Under the pieces are notes generated by a model. It saw nothing but the letters and a program-made list of their open reading frames with translations. It ran no database searches and was not told the origin of the DNA. A stretch of 17,698 nucleotides of DNA from Candidatus Subteraquimicrobium carltonvillense (GTDB lineage: Bacteria; Actinomycetota; Aquicultoria; Subteraquimicrobiales; Subteraquimicrobiaceae): assembly GCA_002339355.1 (NCBI GenBank), contig DDKQ01000053.1:10076-27773 (forward strand). The letters run 5' to 3'. Each line of letters opens with the position of its first letter. Within the stretch, counting starts at the first letter, position 1. Positions 15,111 through 17,698 of this stretch are shown piece after piece. Made by a program: the position numbers and the translations under genes.

Positions 15111-16224
15111 CGTGACTTACCTGTCCCCCCTCTATTCTGAAGAGGTTGGCATCTTTGAGATGCTGTGGTGCGAAATAAACCGGGTTTGTGCTGGTTATTA
15201 TGGTTTGTGCATCCTCTTCGATCATCTCCATAAGAAATGTTCGCCTCTTCTCGTCGAGCTCGGATAAGGCGTCGTCGAGGAGAAGGACCGGAAAATCCTT
15301 GGTCTCCTCTTTAATGAGCTCCCATTGACCGAGCCTTAGGGCCAGGGAGGATGTTCTCTGCTCCCCTTGAGATCCAAAGGTTCTCATATCAACCCCGTTT
15401 ACCTGAATTAAGAGGTCATCTCGGTGGGGTCCAACTAGGGTCATCCCTCTCTCGATTTCCAAACCTCTCTTCCCCTCAAGCTCCAATTCGAAGCGGCTTT
15501 CTATCTTCCCCGGAGTCGGCTCATCCTCAATCAATTCGCAAAGATAGGTTAGGTGTAGATTGTCCCCTCCCTTTCCCCCGGTCATCCTCCTGTATGCTTC
15601 GTCGCTATATTTGCATAGCCTTCTTATTATCCTCTCTCTTTGAATTATGATCCGTGTCCCGGTCTCAATTAAATGTTTATCCCACATATCGAGAGCAGAA
15701 GGCTCTCGCTGTTGCACGGCAATTTGTTTGAGAAGCGCATTTCTTTGCCTTAAGCACCTCAAATACCGCTGCCTCCAAAAGTAGTATTGTGAATGGACTT
15801 GGCTGATGACATCGTCAATGAAGCCTCTCCGCCCCTCCGGACCCTCCTTGACGATTTTTAAGTCTTCAGGGCAAAAGAGAACGGCATTTATGTGACCGAT
15901 CAAATCGCCTACTCTCCTCTTGAGCGCCCCATTTATCTTTATCCTGCTTAAACCATCCTCCCCGATCATCAATTCCACGCAGGTTTCCTTTCCCCCCCTT
16001 ATCGCCTTTCCCCTGATGCAGGAAAAGGTCGCCTCCCAGTTGATTAGCTCCCTATTTAAGTGGGTTCTGTGCGATTTCCCCAAAGATAAAAGATGGATGG
16101 CCTCTAAAACATTCGTTTTCCCTTGGGCATTGTCCCCCAGGATGATATTGAGAGAGGGTGAAAAATTCAAACCAAGCTTTGTGTAATTCCTGTAATTCAA
16201 GAGATCTATCGATTTTAAATGCAT
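15103..16224 (-). CDS. recF: DNA replication and repair protein RecF
   Basis: RecF is an SMC/ABC-type ATPase that helps load RecA at gapped or stalled replication forks together with RecO and RecR. The 373-aa protein has Walker A GDNAQGKTN (res. 30-38), the RecF segment VLFCPEDLKIVKEGPEGRR (115-133), GPHRDD (265-270), the ABC signature SQGEQRT (285-291) and Walker B VLLLDDALSELD (313-324). I chose ATG 16222-16224 (MHLKSIDLLNYRNY) because this is the usual N-terminus; the frame is open further upstream into the S4 gene, with a GTG at 16233 as alternative. It lies 13 bp after the S4 gene and overlaps dciA by 8 bp. Confidence 0.97.
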   Translation of the reverse strand: MHLKSIDLLNYRNYTKLGLNFSPSLNIILGDNAQGKTNVLEAIHLLSLGKSHRTHLNRELINWEATFSCIRGKAIRGGKETCVELMIGEDGLSRIKINGALKRRVGDLIGHINAVLFCPEDLKIVKEGPEGRRGFIDDVISQVHSQYYFWRQRYLRCLRQRNALLKQIAVQQREPSALDMWDKHLIETGTRIIIQRERIIRRLCKYSDEAYRRMTGGKGGDNLHLTYLCELIEDEPTPGKIESRFELELEGKRGLEIERGMTLVGPHRDDLLIQVNGVDMRTFGSQGEQRTSSLALRLGQWELIKEETKDFPVLLLDDALSELDEKRRTFLMEMIEEDAQTIITSTNPVYFAPQHLKDANLFRIEGGQVSHDV

Positions 16225-16237
16225 CCCATTCACTTCT

Positions 16238-16456
16238 CTAGTCAAGACAAATAAAAAAGGAGCCAACTCCTTCGACTTCTACTACATCTCCCTGTTTGAG
16301 TTTGTAACCCCTTCTTAGCTCCACATAACCGTTGACTTTAACCCGTCCGCTTTTGACCAAGATCTTGGCCTCTCCGCCCGTAGAGGCCACATTAGAGAAT
16401 TTTAAAAATTGACGGAGCTTCGTGCCCTTCTTTAAGAATACCTTTTCCTTTTCCAC
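16238..16456 (-). CDS. S4-domain RNA-binding protein (YaaA/RlbA type)
   Basis: A 72-aa protein made of a single S4 RNA-binding domain: LRQFLKFSNVASTGGEAKILV, SGRVKVNGYVELRRGYKL and GDVVEVEG. It corresponds to the small gene between dnaN and recF in Bacillus (yaaA/rlbA), where a role in ribosome assembly has been suggested. The start is a GTG at 16454-16456, 5 bp after the dnaN stop, with a weak ribosome site, so translation probably depends on re-initiation after dnaN. recF follows at once. Confidence 0.93.
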   Translation of the reverse strand: MEKEKVFLKKGTKLRQFLKFSNVASTGGEAKILVKSGRVKVNGYVELRRGYKLKQGDVVEVEGVGSFFICLD

Positions 16457-16461
16457 TGAAT

Positions 16462-17634
16462 TTAACTTAATCGAACGGGCATGATTAAATACAGGAAATT
16501 CTCGGGTCCGGAGGGCTTCAAAAGAGCGGGTTTTATGGGACTCGTCATCTCAAAGGCTATCTTTTCCTCACCAACACTCACCAGACCATCGAGAAGAAAT
16601 TGGGGATTGAAGGCGATTTCCATTCCGCCACCACTATTTTTAACCTCGATCTCCTCCGTGGCTTCCCCAACATCGTACGTTATGGCCGAAATCTTCATTT
16701 GCTCATCATCTATTTTTAACTTGACCGGATTGTTCTGCGCTAAGAGAGAAACTCGTCTCAAAGCATTGATAAACTGGTCTCTTTCTATTTCCAGCCGTAG
16801 CTCGTAACCCTCCGGTAGGAGTTGCTGGTAGTTGGGAAACTGTCCCTCTATTAAGCGGGAAATTAAAGCTATCTTCCGGTCCGTAGCGGCTTCAGTGGAT
16901 AAATTTAAATTGAATATTATTTGATTTTCTGTGGCTTTAATGCCTACTTCACTTGCTTCATCCTGATGGGAGGAGATTATCTTGGTTAGCTCCTCGAGGG
17001 TTCTCGCTGGAATGATTACATTTAGTTTCTTTTGATTTTCCGCATCATCAGATCCGTATGGAGATCCCGTTTCAGCAACTCTTACCGCCAATCTATAACC
17101 ATCGGTGGCCACCATTTTGAGCTTGTTTCCTTCAATATTTACCAAGACTCCAGTGAGCACCGGCCTGGTCTCATCGCGTGATACGCTCTTAATAACCTGC
17201 CTTATTACATTCAACAATATGCCCGGTTCGATGGTGAAACCATCCTTTGGTATGATTTCAGGAAATCTTGGAAAATCCTCGGGTGATAAAACTCTGATTA
17301 GAAATTTGGATTTTCCACAAATTATATTTAGTTGGTTAGAAGAGTCTAAATACATCTCGATTGTAGCCTCGGGTAGATTTCTTATAATATCATTGAGTAG
17401 TCTGGCGGGAATGACAATCGAGCCTGGGGATTGCACAGTAACATCAACTTCGCATTTTATGGAAATTTCAAGATCTGTTGAGCACAAAAAAAGCTTATTC
17501 TTCTGCTCCTCGGATCCATAGGGAGTTCGAAGAAATATACCACTTAAAATAGGTAATGTACTTCTGGCCGAGACTGCTCTTGAAGCTGTTTGTACAGCTT
17601 CAAGAAAATCGCTCTTTGCGGTTCTGATCCTCAA
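16462..17634 (-). CDS. dnaN: DNA polymerase III beta subunit (sliding clamp)
   Basis: The ring-shaped clamp that tethers DNA polymerase III and other partners to DNA. The 390-aa protein shows the three-domain pattern: SDFLEAVQTASRAVSARSTLPILSGI at the start, then VKSVSRDETRPVLTGVLV and MVATDGYRLAVR at the second domain. The C-terminal end YLIMPVRL is canonical and forms part of the partner-binding pocket. The start is a TTG at 17632-17634 with GGGGGGAA upstream; no ATG is in frame nearby. The gene heads a tightly packed run of dnaN, S4, recF and dciA. The upstream 64 bp to the window edge carry no DnaA box that I can see. Confidence 0.97.
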   Translation of the reverse strand: MRIRTAKSDFLEAVQTASRAVSARSTLPILSGIFLRTPYGSEEQKNKLFLCSTDLEISIKCEVDVTVQSPGSIVIPARLLNDIIRNLPEATIEMYLDSSNQLNIICGKSKFLIRVLSPEDFPRFPEIIPKDGFTIEPGILLNVIRQVIKSVSRDETRPVLTGVLVNIEGNKLKMVATDGYRLAVRVAETGSPYGSDDAENQKKLNVIIPARTLEELTKIISSHQDEASEVGIKATENQIIFNLNLSTEAATDRKIALISRLIEGQFPNYQQLLPEGYELRLEIERDQFINALRRVSLLAQNNPVKLKIDDEQMKISAITYDVGEATEEIEVKNSGGGMEIAFNPQFLLDGLVSVGEEKIAFEMTSPIKPALLKPSGPENFLYLIMPVRLS

Positions 17635-17698
17635 TTTTGAATTCCCCCCATGATATAGATTCTCTGTTATTACTTAGTATATCTCAAAATATCTTATT
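17635..17698. other. dnaN upstream region (window edge)
   Basis: 64 bp, AT-rich apart from the GGGGGG ribosome site. No TTATCCACA-type box and no promoter with both hexamers at proper spacing is visible. dnaA and oriC probably lie just outside. Confidence 0.4.

Noticed and set aside
17635..17698. Possible oriC next to dnaN
   Set aside because: No DnaA boxes or AT-rich unwinding repeats are visible in the 64 bp available.

Overview
The window looks like the replication-origin-proximal region of a Gram-positive-type bacterium, most likely a deep-branching or non-model actinobacterium. The main clue is gene order. Read on the minus strand it runs dnaN, (S4-domain gene), recF, DUF721/dciA, gyrB, gyrA, then further on tRNA-Ile(GAT) and tRNA-Ala(TGC). 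This is the order known around dnaA in Actinobacteria such as Mycobacterium. The small S4-domain gene between dnaN and recF is more typical of Firmicutes. The lineage is an inference from synteny and protein style only. dnaA itself would lie just beyond the right edge, and no origin is visible inside.

Layout from right to left along the minus strand. (1) 17634-12486: dnaN, S4 protein, recF, dciA and gyrB, tightly packed, several with GTG or TTG starts. (2) 12342-7444: gyrA, archease, RtcB RNA ligase and a small membrane-anchored protein of unknown function. Archease starts on the gyrA stop codon, so an RNA repair/splicing module seems coupled to gyrase. (3) 7452-6174, the only plus-strand genes: endonuclease V and a DUF151 'bifunctional nuclease' protein. 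(4) 5972-4487: tRNA-Ile, SpoVS, a rubrerythrin and tRNA-Ala. Each tRNA has its own recognisable TTGATA-17-TAnAAT promoter. (5) 4334-1890: a YihY/BrkB membrane protein directly abutting a degraded locus. That locus holds an ECF sigma factor reduced to region 4, a two-helix putative anti-sigma protein, a DUF5666 protein, and an efflux-adaptor N-terminus run out of frame into the end of a PDZ domain. (6) 1756-1: hemE followed by hemH/cpfC (cut by the left edge), a haem biosynthesis pair. The hemH start codon sits inside a heptanucleotide tandem repeat.

Functionally the window combines chromosome replication and topology (clamp, RecF, helicase-loading factor, gyrase), RNA repair (RtcB with archease), nucleic-acid maintenance (endonuclease V), oxidative-stress defence (rubrerythrin) and haem synthesis. 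No CRISPR array, insertion sequence, prophage or integrase is visible. The most unusual parts are the scarred sigma/efflux locus, the gyrase-archease-RtcB coupling, the zinc-ribbon tail on DciA, and the repeat-borne hemH start.
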